From Gemmatimonadota bacterium (GTDB lineage Bacteria; Gemmatimonadota; Gemmatimonadetes; Gemmatimonadales; Gemmatimonadaceae), in contig JAQBQB010000029.1 of NCBI GenBank assembly GCA_028287235.1, forward strand, positions 1-64,000: DNA of 64,000 bases. Direction: 5' to 3'. Made by a program: the position numbers and the translations under genes. The notes under the pieces were generated by a model. That model saw only the letters and a program-made list of their open reading frames with translations. It did no database searches and was not told the DNA's origin. Each line of letters starts with the position of its first letter. Within the stretch, counting starts at the first letter, position 1. Shown in pieces: positions 10,967-18,070 of the stretch.

Positions 10967-11213
10967 GCGCGGACGTTGTCATCCTGAGTGGCCGCTGTCA
11001 TCCTGAGTGAACGTTGTCATCCTGAGCGGACGTTGTCATCCTGAGTGAACGTTGTCATCCTGAGTGAACGTTGTCATCCTGAGCGAAGCGAAGGATCGCT
11101 CTCCTACGAGCGCGATCCTTCGTCGCTTCGCTCCTCAGGATGACACGGCGCCGCTCCTCACGATGACACGGCTTCGCTCCTCAGGATGACACGGCGTCGC
11201 TCCTCAGGATGAC
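10967..11213. repeat. Tandem and inverted TCATCCTGAG repeat array (family A)
   Basis: Six direct units begin at 10978, 10997, 11016, 11035, 11054 and 11073, an exact 19-bp period; the consensus is GTCATCCTGAGTGAACGTT. The sixth runs into GCGAAGCGAAGGATC. Then come four units in the opposite orientation with an exact 23-bp period, whose GGATGAC ends fall at 11144, 11167, 11190 and 11213. The two halves can pair as a long hairpin between the convergent etfD and methyltransferase genes. The last inverted unit supplies the final three codons and TGA stop of the methyltransferase gene. It may act as a bidirectional terminator. Confidence 0.85.
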
Positions 11214-11899
11214 GTGCTGTGTCCCCGCACGATCTCGAAGATCGTGATCGTCTGATGCACCTTCCCGTCGACGAACGGGCGCTCGATCCGCTTCCGTAGC
11301 ACCAAGCCCGCGCCGCCGAGCTGTGCCAAGAACTCGTCCCGTCCAATGCGCCCCGGATCGGCCAGATACGCCACGCCGTCGGACGCCAATGCGGCGGCGA
11401 TCGCGCCGGCCACGAGCGCGCCGTACGGCCGCTCGTACAGGACATCCGACGCAAGGACGACGTCGAACCGCGGGAGATCCGCTGGCAGCGCGCGCCAGTC
11501 GAGCAGCAGTCCTTGCGTCTCCGACGCTCCGTTACGTGCCGCGTTGACGCGCGCGAACCGGCACGCGTCCTCATAGTAGTCCGACGCGACGACGCTGAAC
11601 CCGGCCAGCGACGCGGAGGTCGTGACGAGTCCGGCGCCGCACCCCAGCTCGAGAAGCGAGCGGCCGCTTCCCGTCATGCGCCCCACGTACTCGGCAAGAA
11701 TGCGCGACGACGGCCAGAGCTCGGCCCAGTAGGGGAGCCGCTCGTCGCGCTCGAAGTCGATCTCGTCGATCAGCTCCTCGGCGCTCGCGGGATGCAAGAT
11801 CTCTAACGTCCGGCCCGCGATGGATACGGTCGTGTCCACGACCCGGAAGCGGCGGCGAAGCGAGGTCTCCACCGCCTGCACGGACTCGATGCCGCTCAC
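11204..11899 (-). CDS. Class I SAM-dependent methyltransferase, METTL21/EFM-like
   Basis: 231 residues. The SAM-binding glycine loop is LLELGCGAGLV (about residues 82-92), followed by an acidic strand end VVASDYYEDA and FDVVLASDVLYERP. The segment LPYWAELWPSSRILAEYV before the loop is characteristic of the METTL21/nicotinamide-N-methyltransferase-like group, which in eukaryotes methylates lysines of chaperones and elongation factors. Bacterial members are mostly uncharacterised, so a protein-lysine substrate is only suggested. The start overlaps the moeA stop by 4 bp (ATGA), so the two are co-translated. The last codons lie inside repeat family A, which also provides the stop. Confidence 0.8.
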   Translation of the reverse strand: MSGIESVQAVETSLRRRFRVVDTTVSIAGRTLEILHPASAEELIDEIDFERDERLPYWAELWPSSRILAEYVGRMTGSGRSLLELGCGAGLVTTSASLAGFSVVASDYYEDACRFARVNAARNGASETQGLLLDWRALPADLPRFDVVLASDVLYERPYGALVAGAIAAALASDGVAYLADPGRIGRDEFLAQLGGAGLVLRKRIERPFVDGKVHQTITIFEIVRGHSTSS

Positions 11900-13146
11900 A
11901 CGTCGAAGCTGGACGACATCAGCCCCTCGTCTCCCAGCAGCAGTGCGCTGAGCGTTTCACCGGCCTTCACGACCATTCGGTCCGGCGGCACGACGACGAG
12001 CGCGTTGGCCCGCGCCATCGACGTCAGCAACCCGGACCCCTGCGGTCCGGTCAGCCGCGCCCATGCACCGTCGCGCTCCCACTCGACCACCCCGCGCATG
12101 AAGTGCGTCAGCGGCGCGCCCAGTGTGATGTCCTCCCGAACGCGCACGTCGAGCGCGCCGCGGAAGATGTTCGCGGCGCCCAGCTGTTTTCGAATGAGCG
12201 GCCGCGCGAACAGCTCGAAGGTGACCATTGCCGAGACCGGATTGCCCGGCAGGCCGAGCCACGGCATGTCGCCGAGCATTCCGAAGCCGATCGGGGCGCC
12301 GGGACGCATGCGCACGCGCCAGAGCTGCAGCTCCGCACCGAGCGAGCGCAGCACGTCCTTCGTGAAATCGAACGCGCCGACGGAGACGCCGCCCGACGTG
12401 ATCAGCAGGTCGCAGCCGGACGCCTGCTGCACTCGCCGCGCGTACTCGGCGGGATCGTCCGCCACGATGCCGAGCTCCACGACGTCGGCGCCCGCCGCGC
12501 GCGCCGCGGCGGTGAGCGTGTAGCTGTTCGACGACACGATCCGGTCGCCGCTGCGCACCAGGTCGAACTGGTCGACGTCCACCAGCTCGTCGCCCGAGGC
12601 CAGCACCGCCACACGCGGCCGGCGATGAACAGCCACCGGCGCGCAGCCGACCGACGCCAGCACGCCGATATGCGCGGCCCCGAGCACCGTTCCACGCGCC
12701 ACGGCCAGACTCCCGACCTGCAGATCCTCTCCGCGCGGTCGAACGTTGCGTCCTGCATCGCGCGCGTCGCGAATCGTGACGCGATGCTCGCCGCCATCCG
12801 TGTCCTCGACGCGGATGACGGTGTCAGTTCCGTCGGGAACCGGCGCGCCCGTCATGACGCGGATGGCCGTGTTCGGCCCGAGCGCGCGCGTCGGGCGCTG
12901 TCCGGCGGCCACTGTCTCGAGCACGGGCAGCGTAACGGGCGCGCTGTCACTCGCGTGTGCGACGTCGGCCGCGCGAACGGCGTAGCCGTCCATCGACGAG
13001 TTGTCCCACGGCGGATGCTCGATGGGCGAGCGGACATCCTCGGCGAGCACGCGGCCGAGCGCTTCGCGCAATGGCACGTGCTCCGCCTCCAGCGCCCGTA
13101 CGCCGGCGAGGATCTGGTCGCTCGCTTCCTTGACGCTGACGGCCAT
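11896..13146 (-). CDS. moeA: Molybdopterin molybdotransferase
   Basis: 416 residues, the usual MoeA length. It has the N-terminal PPWDNSSMDGYAVRA block, DTVIRVEDTD, VRPRGEDLQVG, the MoaB/Mog-like core with LLITSGGVSVGAFDFTKDVL, PGAPIGFGM and GLPGNPVSAMVTFELFARP, and a C-terminal beta domain. It inserts molybdate into adenylylated molybdopterin, the last common step of molybdenum-cofactor synthesis. Its neighbours on the same strand include mobA and fdhE, which supports a molybdoenzyme maturation group. DacB lies between moeA and mobA and has no obvious link to it. Confidence 0.95.
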   Translation of the reverse strand: MAVSVKEASDQILAGVRALEAEHVPLREALGRVLAEDVRSPIEHPPWDNSSMDGYAVRAADVAHASDSAPVTLPVLETVAAGQRPTRALGPNTAIRVMTGAPVPDGTDTVIRVEDTDGGEHRVTIRDARDAGRNVRPRGEDLQVGSLAVARGTVLGAAHIGVLASVGCAPVAVHRRPRVAVLASGDELVDVDQFDLVRSGDRIVSSNSYTLTAAARAAGADVVELGIVADDPAEYARRVQQASGCDLLITSGGVSVGAFDFTKDVLRSLGAELQLWRVRMRPGAPIGFGMLGDMPWLGLPGNPVSAMVTFELFARPLIRKQLGAANIFRGALDVRVREDITLGAPLTHFMRGVVEWERDGAWARLTGPQGSGLLTSMARANALVVVPPDRMVVKAGETLSALLLGDEGLMSSSFDV

Positions 13147-13158
13147 CGGTCGTCGCGG

Positions 13159-14673
13159 CTAACGAAGCCGCATGCCGGCGAGACGCGCCGCGATCGCGTC
13201 CTGCACGTGCTCGACGGAGCGAACGCTCACCGTCCAGTTGTTCGCCAGGAAGCTGAAGATCAGCATGTGGCCGTCCGCCGTCGTCACGTAGCCCGACAGG
13301 GAGCGCGACAGCGCGACCGAGCCCGTCTTGGCATGCACGTTGTTCTCCGCCGGCGTGCCCTTCATCCGATTCCGAATGGAACCGTCGACGCCCGCGATCG
13401 GGAGCGCGTCGTAGTACACCACGAAGCTCGGCGACTTTTTCATCGCGTCGAGAATGCGAACGACCGTGCGCGGCGAGATGTAATCGTAGCGCGACAACCC
13501 GCTGCCGTCGCGCACGACTGCTTCGTTCGGCACGACTCCCCACGACGCGATGCGCCGCTGCACCACGGCGCTCGCGCTGTCAGCCCGACCGATTCCGGTG
13601 GCCTCGAGCGCGACGGTACGGAACAACATCTCGGCGATCTGGTTCTGCGACGGCTTCATCAAGGCCTTGAGAATGTCGCGCATCGGCGCCGACGACAGCG
13701 TCGCGAGCGGCTGGACGCGCGCCAGCGTATCGGTGGCGGCGTCGCCGACCGCAATGCCCCGGTCGTGCAGTGCTTCGCGGACGGCGGCGATGTAGGCGAC
13801 GTCGGGATCGTGGTGGGTGACTTCGATAGTCGCCGTATCGCCCGGGCTGATCTGCCCCGACAACGTCACTTCCCAGGTGACGCTATCCTTGCGCGCGGCG
13901 AGCGTGTTGGCGCGGCGGCGGGCGCTGTCCGGTGCCGCCGCGGGGCCGGTGACTGCATTGAGGTGAACGATAGGGTACGATCGCGCCGGCCGAACCTCGA
14001 CCTTCACCGGATCGCCAGGCCGGTCACCGCCGCGCACGTGCAGCTCGCTGAAGCCTTCGTTGAAGAGCAGCTCGTCGATCGGCGCCGAGTAGGAATCCTC
14101 GAAGTCGTCATACGACCAGCCATAGCCCAACACCGAGCCGGGGAACGCGTTCCCCGACGCGACGACTCGGCCGGCGATGCGCGTGATGCCGCGCGCGGCG
14201 AGGGAATCGGCGATGAGGCGGAGCGGCCCCATCGCGTCGTGCAGCATGTGGTCGCTCACCGACGGATCGCCGCGTCCCACGACGAGTAGGTCGCCCTGCA
14301 GCGTACCGTCCGTGACCGGTCCGCGCGCCGCGAACGTGGTGCGATAGCGGTAGTCCGGGCCGAGCTGCGCGAGCGCCGTGGCGCTCGTGAGGATCTTCAT
14401 GTTCGAGGCAGGCATGAAGAGCTTCCCGGCGTTCCGGGAATACAACGTGTCGCCCGTGACGGGGTCGACGATGAGTATTCCCAAATGAGCGTTCGAGAAT
14501 ACCGGCGCGTCGGCCAGCGAGTCGATCGCGGCGCGCAGAGCGGCTCGCGAGCCGAATGAGAGGCTCGCCGGGCTCGTGGGGCTGCTCGATGTCGCTCCGC
14601 TCGCCGGCCGGCACCCGGATAGGACGGCCAGCGTGGCGCAGAGGACCAGCGAAGTTGTTCCAATCAGTCGCAT
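13159..14673 (-). CDS. dacB: D-alanyl-D-alanine carboxypeptidase/endopeptidase (PBP4, peptidase S13), lipoprotein
   Basis: 504 residues. The signal peptide ends in a good lipobox, LSGC with Cys21, so the protein is probably lipid-anchored. The penicillin-binding core has the nucleophile motif S90-N-M-K in MPASNMKILTSATAL and the K-T-G box near residue 449 (HAKTGSVALS). The SxN region reads DGSGLSRYDYIS, where many relatives have Asn instead of Asp. Class C PBP4 enzymes trim or cut peptidoglycan cross-links in the periplasm. It lies 12 bp from moeA, so it may be co-transcribed with the cofactor genes without a shared function. Confidence 0.9.
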   Translation of the reverse strand: MRLIGTTSLVLCATLAVLSGCRPASGATSSSPTSPASLSFGSRAALRAAIDSLADAPVFSNAHLGILIVDPVTGDTLYSRNAGKLFMPASNMKILTSATALAQLGPDYRYRTTFAARGPVTDGTLQGDLLVVGRGDPSVSDHMLHDAMGPLRLIADSLAARGITRIAGRVVASGNAFPGSVLGYGWSYDDFEDSYSAPIDELLFNEGFSELHVRGGDRPGDPVKVEVRPARSYPIVHLNAVTGPAAAPDSARRRANTLAARKDSVTWEVTLSGQISPGDTATIEVTHHDPDVAYIAAVREALHDRGIAVGDAATDTLARVQPLATLSSAPMRDILKALMKPSQNQIAEMLFRTVALEATGIGRADSASAVVQRRIASWGVVPNEAVVRDGSGLSRYDYISPRTVVRILDAMKKSPSFVVYYDALPIAGVDGSIRNRMKGTPAENNVHAKTGSVALSRSLSGYVTTADGHMLIFSFLANNWTVSVRSVEHVQDAIAARLAGMRLR

Positions 14674-14754
14674 CCATTCTCCAGAGACGTGCGCGGGAAG
14701 GATACTGCATCGGGCTGCCGGTTGGCGAGCGCGTGTCGGTATGACAGGAGATCG

Positions 14755-15369
14755 CTACGCCCGGTCGGGACGATCCGAAACGAGAAGCTCCGCCGCCGCC
14801 AGGTCCGACGCGTCGTTCACGTTGAAAAAAAGCCGGTCCGGGTCGCCCACACGCGAGACGTCGGCTTCGGGCACGTACGTCACCCGCGGCAGCCGCGCGA
14901 GCAGGTTCGACATGCGGAGATCTCCCGCGTCGATCGCGGCTTCGACGTGCGGCAGACACGCCGGCGTATAGATCGCGCAGAACGGCTCGGGCCCATCCAT
15001 GCCGCACGGCACCGTGGCGAATTCAACGCCCGCGGCGCGATCGCGAATGAGCCGCACGAGCTCTCGGCTCACGAACGGCATGTCCCACGCGACGACGAAC
15101 ACGGTCGCTCGCGCCTGCGTCAGTGCTGTATGAATGCCCACCAGACTTCCGCGCTCCGGTCGTACATCCGCCACCGTGAGCACGTGAGGAAGCCAGCTCG
15201 CCGCGTCGGGCGAGTTGCCGATCAGCAGCAGGCCATCGGTCTCGCCGGCGAGAGCCGCCGCCACGCGATCGATGATCCGGACACCCCCGACTCGATGCAG
15301 CCCCTTCGGCTCACCGCCGAAGCGACTGTTCGCGCCGCCCGCGACGATCGCGCCGATCGCGCCGATCAG
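14755..15369 (-). CDS. mobA: Molybdenum cofactor guanylyltransferase
   Basis: 204 residues if translation begins at CTG 15369, which overlaps the fdhE stop as CTGA. MobA marks follow at once: IVAGGANSRFGGEPKGL (GTP-binding LAGGxSxRMGxxKG type), then DMPFVSRELVRLI and LFFNVNDASDL. No ATG, GTG or TTG lies in frame between here and GTG 15480. That GTG would add 37 basic residues reading antiparallel to family sense, inside the end of fdhE. CTG with GGGGA about 11 nt upstream is therefore preferred but unusual. The enzyme adds GMP to Mo-molybdopterin for bis-MGD enzymes such as formate dehydrogenase. Confidence 0.82.
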   Translation of the reverse strand: MIGAIGAIVAGGANSRFGGEPKGLHRVGGVRIIDRVAAALAGETDGLLLIGNSPDAASWLPHVLTVADVRPERGSLVGIHTALTQARATVFVVAWDMPFVSRELVRLIRDRAAGVEFATVPCGMDGPEPFCAIYTPACLPHVEAAIDAGDLRMSNLLARLPRVTYVPEADVSRVGDPDRLFFNVNDASDLAAAELLVSDRPDRA

Positions 15370-16130
15370 GCGCGAAGTCCCCGCTGCTGCGCGGCCTCGT
15401 CGAGCCCGGCGACGAGCGTACGCTCCACGAGCAACTCGTGCGTCAATGATCCACGGCGCTCCTTGAGATACCGGCCGCACGAATTACAGATCGCCAGCTC
15501 GTAGCCGAGATACGGAGATGCGACTCGCGCCAATGTCGGCGGTCCGTCGGCGCCGCAGCCCAAGCACCCGCGGTGATCCGTGCGCCACATCGTGTCGCAC
15601 CGCCAGCACACGAGCGTTCGCCTCGTGTCCGTCGCCAGCGCGAGATCGGGCGATGCGCCGCAGCACGGGCACTGCGTGCGCTTCCACGCCGACAACGGAA
15701 AGCCCATGAGGACATCCGCCGACGCGCGCGCCAACACGGCGTTCCCAACGATCGCCGCGACGCTGCGCGCCAGCCGCAGCGTGCCGTCGCGCGGCTGGGA
15801 TTCCGCATTCGCCCACGCGAGGACGAGCGTGGCCGCGTCGCGCGCCGTCTTCGCGACGGCCGCGATGCGCGGTGTCGACGCGATGCCCGTCAGCTCGAAC
15901 GCGGCCGCGGTGCGTTCGAATGCAGGCCGGAGGTCTCCAGCGGAGCGGAGCACTGTTGCCGCATCGAAGCCCGCGCGTCCCGCTTTGATTCGCGTGCGCG
16001 CCTGATCGACGTCGACGCGCGCGATGCTCTGCTCGCGCACGGCGTCGTGCACCTGAACGATCGGCTGAAGCTGCTCGGCGAGCGTGCGGCTCGCGGCGGA
16101 AGGACGGCGGGTGGGTGCCGACGGCGACAA
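15366..16130 (-). CDS. fdhE: FdhE-like formate dehydrogenase accessory protein
   Basis: 254 residues from TTG 16130, with GAGGGAC about 9 nt upstream. The C-terminal half carries the rubredoxin-like cysteine pairs of FdhE: CPCCGASPDLAL, CWRCDTMW, CLGCGADGPP and CNSCGRYLKERRG. FdhE binds iron and helps to assemble or release the molybdenum formate dehydrogenase. E. coli FdhE is about 309 aa, so this one is shorter at its N-terminus. Its coupling to mobA points to a bis-MGD formate dehydrogenase elsewhere in the genome; none is in this window. The start codon is the least certain part. Confidence 0.8.
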   Translation of the reverse strand: MSPSAPTRRPSAASRTLAEQLQPIVQVHDAVREQSIARVDVDQARTRIKAGRAGFDAATVLRSAGDLRPAFERTAAAFELTGIASTPRIAAVAKTARDAATLVLAWANAESQPRDGTLRLARSVAAIVGNAVLARASADVLMGFPLSAWKRTQCPCCGASPDLALATDTRRTLVCWRCDTMWRTDHRGCLGCGADGPPTLARVASPYLGYELAICNSCGRYLKERRGSLTHELLVERTLVAGLDEAAQQRGLRA

Positions 16131-16247
16131 CGGTAAGTCCCTCTGGGCAGCATCTCGGCGAGCTCCATCGGCTCGCCCTCCACGCCACCATGCAGTGGAA
16201 GGAAGAACGAGAGGCCATTCAGGTCACTAACGGCCTGAGCTAAACGG

Positions 16248-16667
16248 CTACTCCGCGCGGTAGCTCGCGCTCAACGTCGTATCTTCGGCGACCCGTACCT
16301 CGACGACGCGAGCGGCATCACCGAGTCCGCGCTGCACGCGCTCCCAGATGAAGCGCGCCAGCTCCTCACCGGTCGGCACGAGCTTGCCATCAGCGAACTC
16401 AGGCACGTCGAGATTGATGTTTCTGTGATCGAACCGCTCGCGCACTTCCGCCGCGAGCACACGGTCGACGAGCCCGAGGTCGACGACCATTCCAGTGACC
16501 GGATCGAGCTCGCCGGTCAGCGTGACGTCACAGATGTAGCTGTGCCCGTGAAAGCTCTCGCGGGCGCAGAGCCCGAACACGGCATTGTTCCGTTCGTCGG
16601 ACCACTCGGGGCGACGGTAGCGATGCGCGGCGGCGAACGAGACGCGGCGGGTCAGAAAAAAGGGCAC
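16248..16667 (-). CDS. queD: 6-carboxy-5,6,7,8-tetrahydropterin synthase (QueD/PTPS family)
   Basis: 139 residues from GTG 16667 (MPFFLTRRVSFAAAHRY). The zinc ligands are H15 in AAAHRY and H40/H42 in FHGHSY, and the catalytic Cys34 sits in FGLCARESFHGH, as in QueD. The late segment LVPTGEELARFIWERV is also typical of the family. It would convert 7,8-dihydroneopterin triphosphate to carboxytetrahydropterin for queuosine and other 7-deazaguanines; folate-type PTPS activity cannot be excluded. The frame stays open upstream through repeat family B, giving 54 unrelated residues, so the longer start at 16829 is rejected. No clear ribosome site precedes the GTG. Confidence 0.85.
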   Translation of the reverse strand: MPFFLTRRVSFAAAHRYRRPEWSDERNNAVFGLCARESFHGHSYICDVTLTGELDPVTGMVVDLGLVDRVLAAEVRERFDHRNINLDVPEFADGKLVPTGEELARFIWERVQRGLGDAARVVEVRVAEDTTLSASYRAE

Positions 16668-16670
16668 TGA

Positions 16671-16839
16671 GACAACAGGATTTAGGGTATTGGGTGTAGG
16701 GTCTAGGGAAGGTACGTCGCGCCTGCGGCGCGACTCAATGGATGGACTGAGCCGAGTCCTGACAAAAAAGCGGGCGCGCCCACGGCGCGCCCGCACACCT
16801 TCCCTGAACCCTAGACCCCAGACCCTCAACCCTGCTGTT
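16671..16839. repeat. Long imperfect inverted repeat with AGGGTCTAGGG arms (family B)
   Basis: The left arm 16684-16713 and right arm 16797-16826 pair over 30 positions with about five mismatches. Weaker pairing continues outward to 16671 and 16839. Each arm is a run of degenerate AGGGT/TAGGG words. The 83 bp between them hold two perfect hairpins: GTCGCGCC/GGCGCGAC (16716-16734) and an 11-bp stem (16770-16794). The element exactly fills the space between the queD start and the BON gene stop, with the stop codon at its right edge. Confidence 0.75.
16764..16794 (-). terminator. Intrinsic terminator of the BON gene, minus strand
   Basis: A perfect 11-bp stem, GCGGGCGCGCC / GGCGCGCCCGC with a CAC loop, lies at 16770-16794. 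On the minus strand it is followed directly by TTTTTT. It is 43 bp beyond the stop of the gene at 16838-17338 and inside repeat family B. Confidence 0.85.
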
Positions 16840-17338
16840 AGTGAGCCTCTCCCCCAAGCTCGTCGCTCAGTCCTTCCGGCGTCGGGCTCTCAGGAGGAAT
16901 CCACGCCGTACCTTCCTCGACCGCCTTTCGTACGTCCGTCGTGCCGTACAGCTCCGCGTCGAGATCGTCCGTCACTTCGTCGACTTCGGGGCTGAGCGGT
17001 ACCGCGCGATCGCCGAGCAGCAGGCCTTCGGTGCGATCGTCCTCCACGATGTCCTCGTCGACGGCTTCGGGGCTCGTGGCGCGCCGCGTCTGATCGACGA
17101 AGATGTTGTTCTCGTACTTCTCGATGCCGAGCGTGTCGGTCACCACGTGCTCGGCGATTTGACGCTCGCCGTCGGTGCCCACACGGCCTTCGAGAATCAC
17201 CGTTCCATCTTTGACCTGAATGGTGAGATCGTCGATGTCGAGCGCGTTGTGCGCGGCGAGATGCTCGCGCACGAGATCGCGCAGCTCGCGGTCGTCCAGA
17301 TCGTCGATGTCGTGAATGTCTTCGAAATCGCGCGCCAT
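16838..17338 (-). CDS. BON-domain protein
   Basis: 166 residues, strongly acidic, with no signal peptide or membrane helix. A BON domain occupies about residues 15-85: ELRDLVREHLAAHNALDIDD, then VKDGTVILEGRVGTDGERQ and the conserved GIEKYENNIFVDQ. BON domains occur in OsmY and in lipid- or channel-associated proteins, and this one appears cytoplasmic. The rest is a low-complexity acidic tail with PLSPEVDEVTDDLDAELYG. It is followed on its strand by a strong terminator at 16764-16794, so it probably ends a transcript. A stress-related role is plausible from the family but not shown. Confidence 0.8.
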   Translation of the reverse strand: MARDFEDIHDIDDLDDRELRDLVREHLAAHNALDIDDLTIQVKDGTVILEGRVGTDGERQIAEHVVTDTLGIEKYENNIFVDQTRRATSPEAVDEDIVEDDRTEGLLLGDRAVPLSPEVDEVTDDLDAELYGTTDVRKAVEEGTAWIPPESPTPEGLSDELGGEAH

Positions 17339-17377
17339 GAGTGCACCTGAGTCAGCGGTGGCACCCCGGCGACGCGA

Positions 17378-18070
17378 TCAGAACAAGCGCGAGATGCCGA
17401 GGGTGAAAGCCGGATTGTTCGTCCAGAAAGACTTCGCTTGCGTCGACGGTATGACCGACGTTCCGCCCGTTGGCGTCGTGTAATACGCCTCGGGATACCC
17501 GATCGTGTAGAGGCGGTCCGTGAGGTCGCCACGCACCTGCCAGCGTCCCCCCGGCACCCACCGAACTCCGCCGCCGAAATTAATTGCAAAGCGGGTGCCG
17601 AACTTGAACCCGCCAGAATCGGCCGCGCTGCGGAGATCGGACACGAAGCCCATGCCGCCCGCGAGCTCGGGCACGATGTGATGCCAGCTCTTCGCGCCGG
17701 TGAGCCCAAGCCCGAGGCCGAGGTTGGCGGCGTAGAGGGGACGGCTCGTCGTACCGAGCTCGCGCGCCGCGCCCGATCTGAGCGGATCGATCAATCGGCG
17801 ATCGGACGACACACGCGCCACCTCGGCGATGAGATGCGCCGGTCCGCCAGCGCGCCACTCGTAGTGCACGCCGAACAGCGGCCCGCTTTGCGGGCCCACG
17901 TTGGCCGGATCACGGTGTGCGTGATACTGGCCCACGAGGAACGTGAACTCCTGCGCATGTTCGAGATCGAGGTAGGGACTGGCCGTCGGCGGAAAACCAA
18001 CCTGCGCGCCCGCGACCGCGGTCGCCAGCATGAGCATTCCTGCAACGATCGGGGCGACCGTTTTCTTCAC
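17378..18070 (-). CDS. Probable outer-membrane or periplasmic beta-rich protein
   Basis: 230 residues from GTG 18070, with GGAG 8 nt upstream. A signal peptide VKKTVAPIVAGMLMLATAVA is cleaved near AGA-QV. The mature part alternates aromatic and glycine-rich strands (YAANLGLGLGLTG, FAINFGGGVRWVPGG, VRGDLTDRLYTIGYPEAYY) and ends in a terminal Phe (LGISRLF), the pattern of an eight-stranded outer-membrane barrel. No enzyme motif is visible. Its start overlaps the gpmI stop by 4 bp (GTGA), so it is translated with a glycolytic gene, which says little about its role. Confidence 0.72.
   Translation of the reverse strand: MKKTVAPIVAGMLMLATAVAGAQVGFPPTASPYLDLEHAQEFTFLVGQYHAHRDPANVGPQSGPLFGVHYEWRAGGPAHLIAEVARVSSDRRLIDPLRSGAARELGTTSRPLYAANLGLGLGLTGAKSWHHIVPELAGGMGFVSDLRSAADSGGFKFGTRFAINFGGGVRWVPGGRWQVRGDLTDRLYTIGYPEAYYTTPTGGTSVIPSTQAKSFWTNNPAFTLGISRLF

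Noticed and set aside
10967-11213. Family A array as a CRISPR
   Set aside because: Units are 19 and 23 bp with no spacers of their own, the two halves are inverted, and no cas genes are nearby.
13490-13510. Asp instead of Asn in the DacB SGLSRYD block as proof of inactivity
   Set aside because: The nucleophile and KTG motifs are intact, and I cannot be sure which residue is the catalytic one in this subgroup.
12103-14289. 728-codon plus-strand frame over moeA and dacB
   Set aside because: Antisense shadow with Arg/His-rich composition; moeA and dacB on the other strand carry all motifs.
16684-16826. AGGGT-rich arms as a chromosome end or eukaryotic telomere contamination
   Set aside because: The words are degenerate, paired as an inverted repeat around a bacterial terminator, and lie between bacterial genes.
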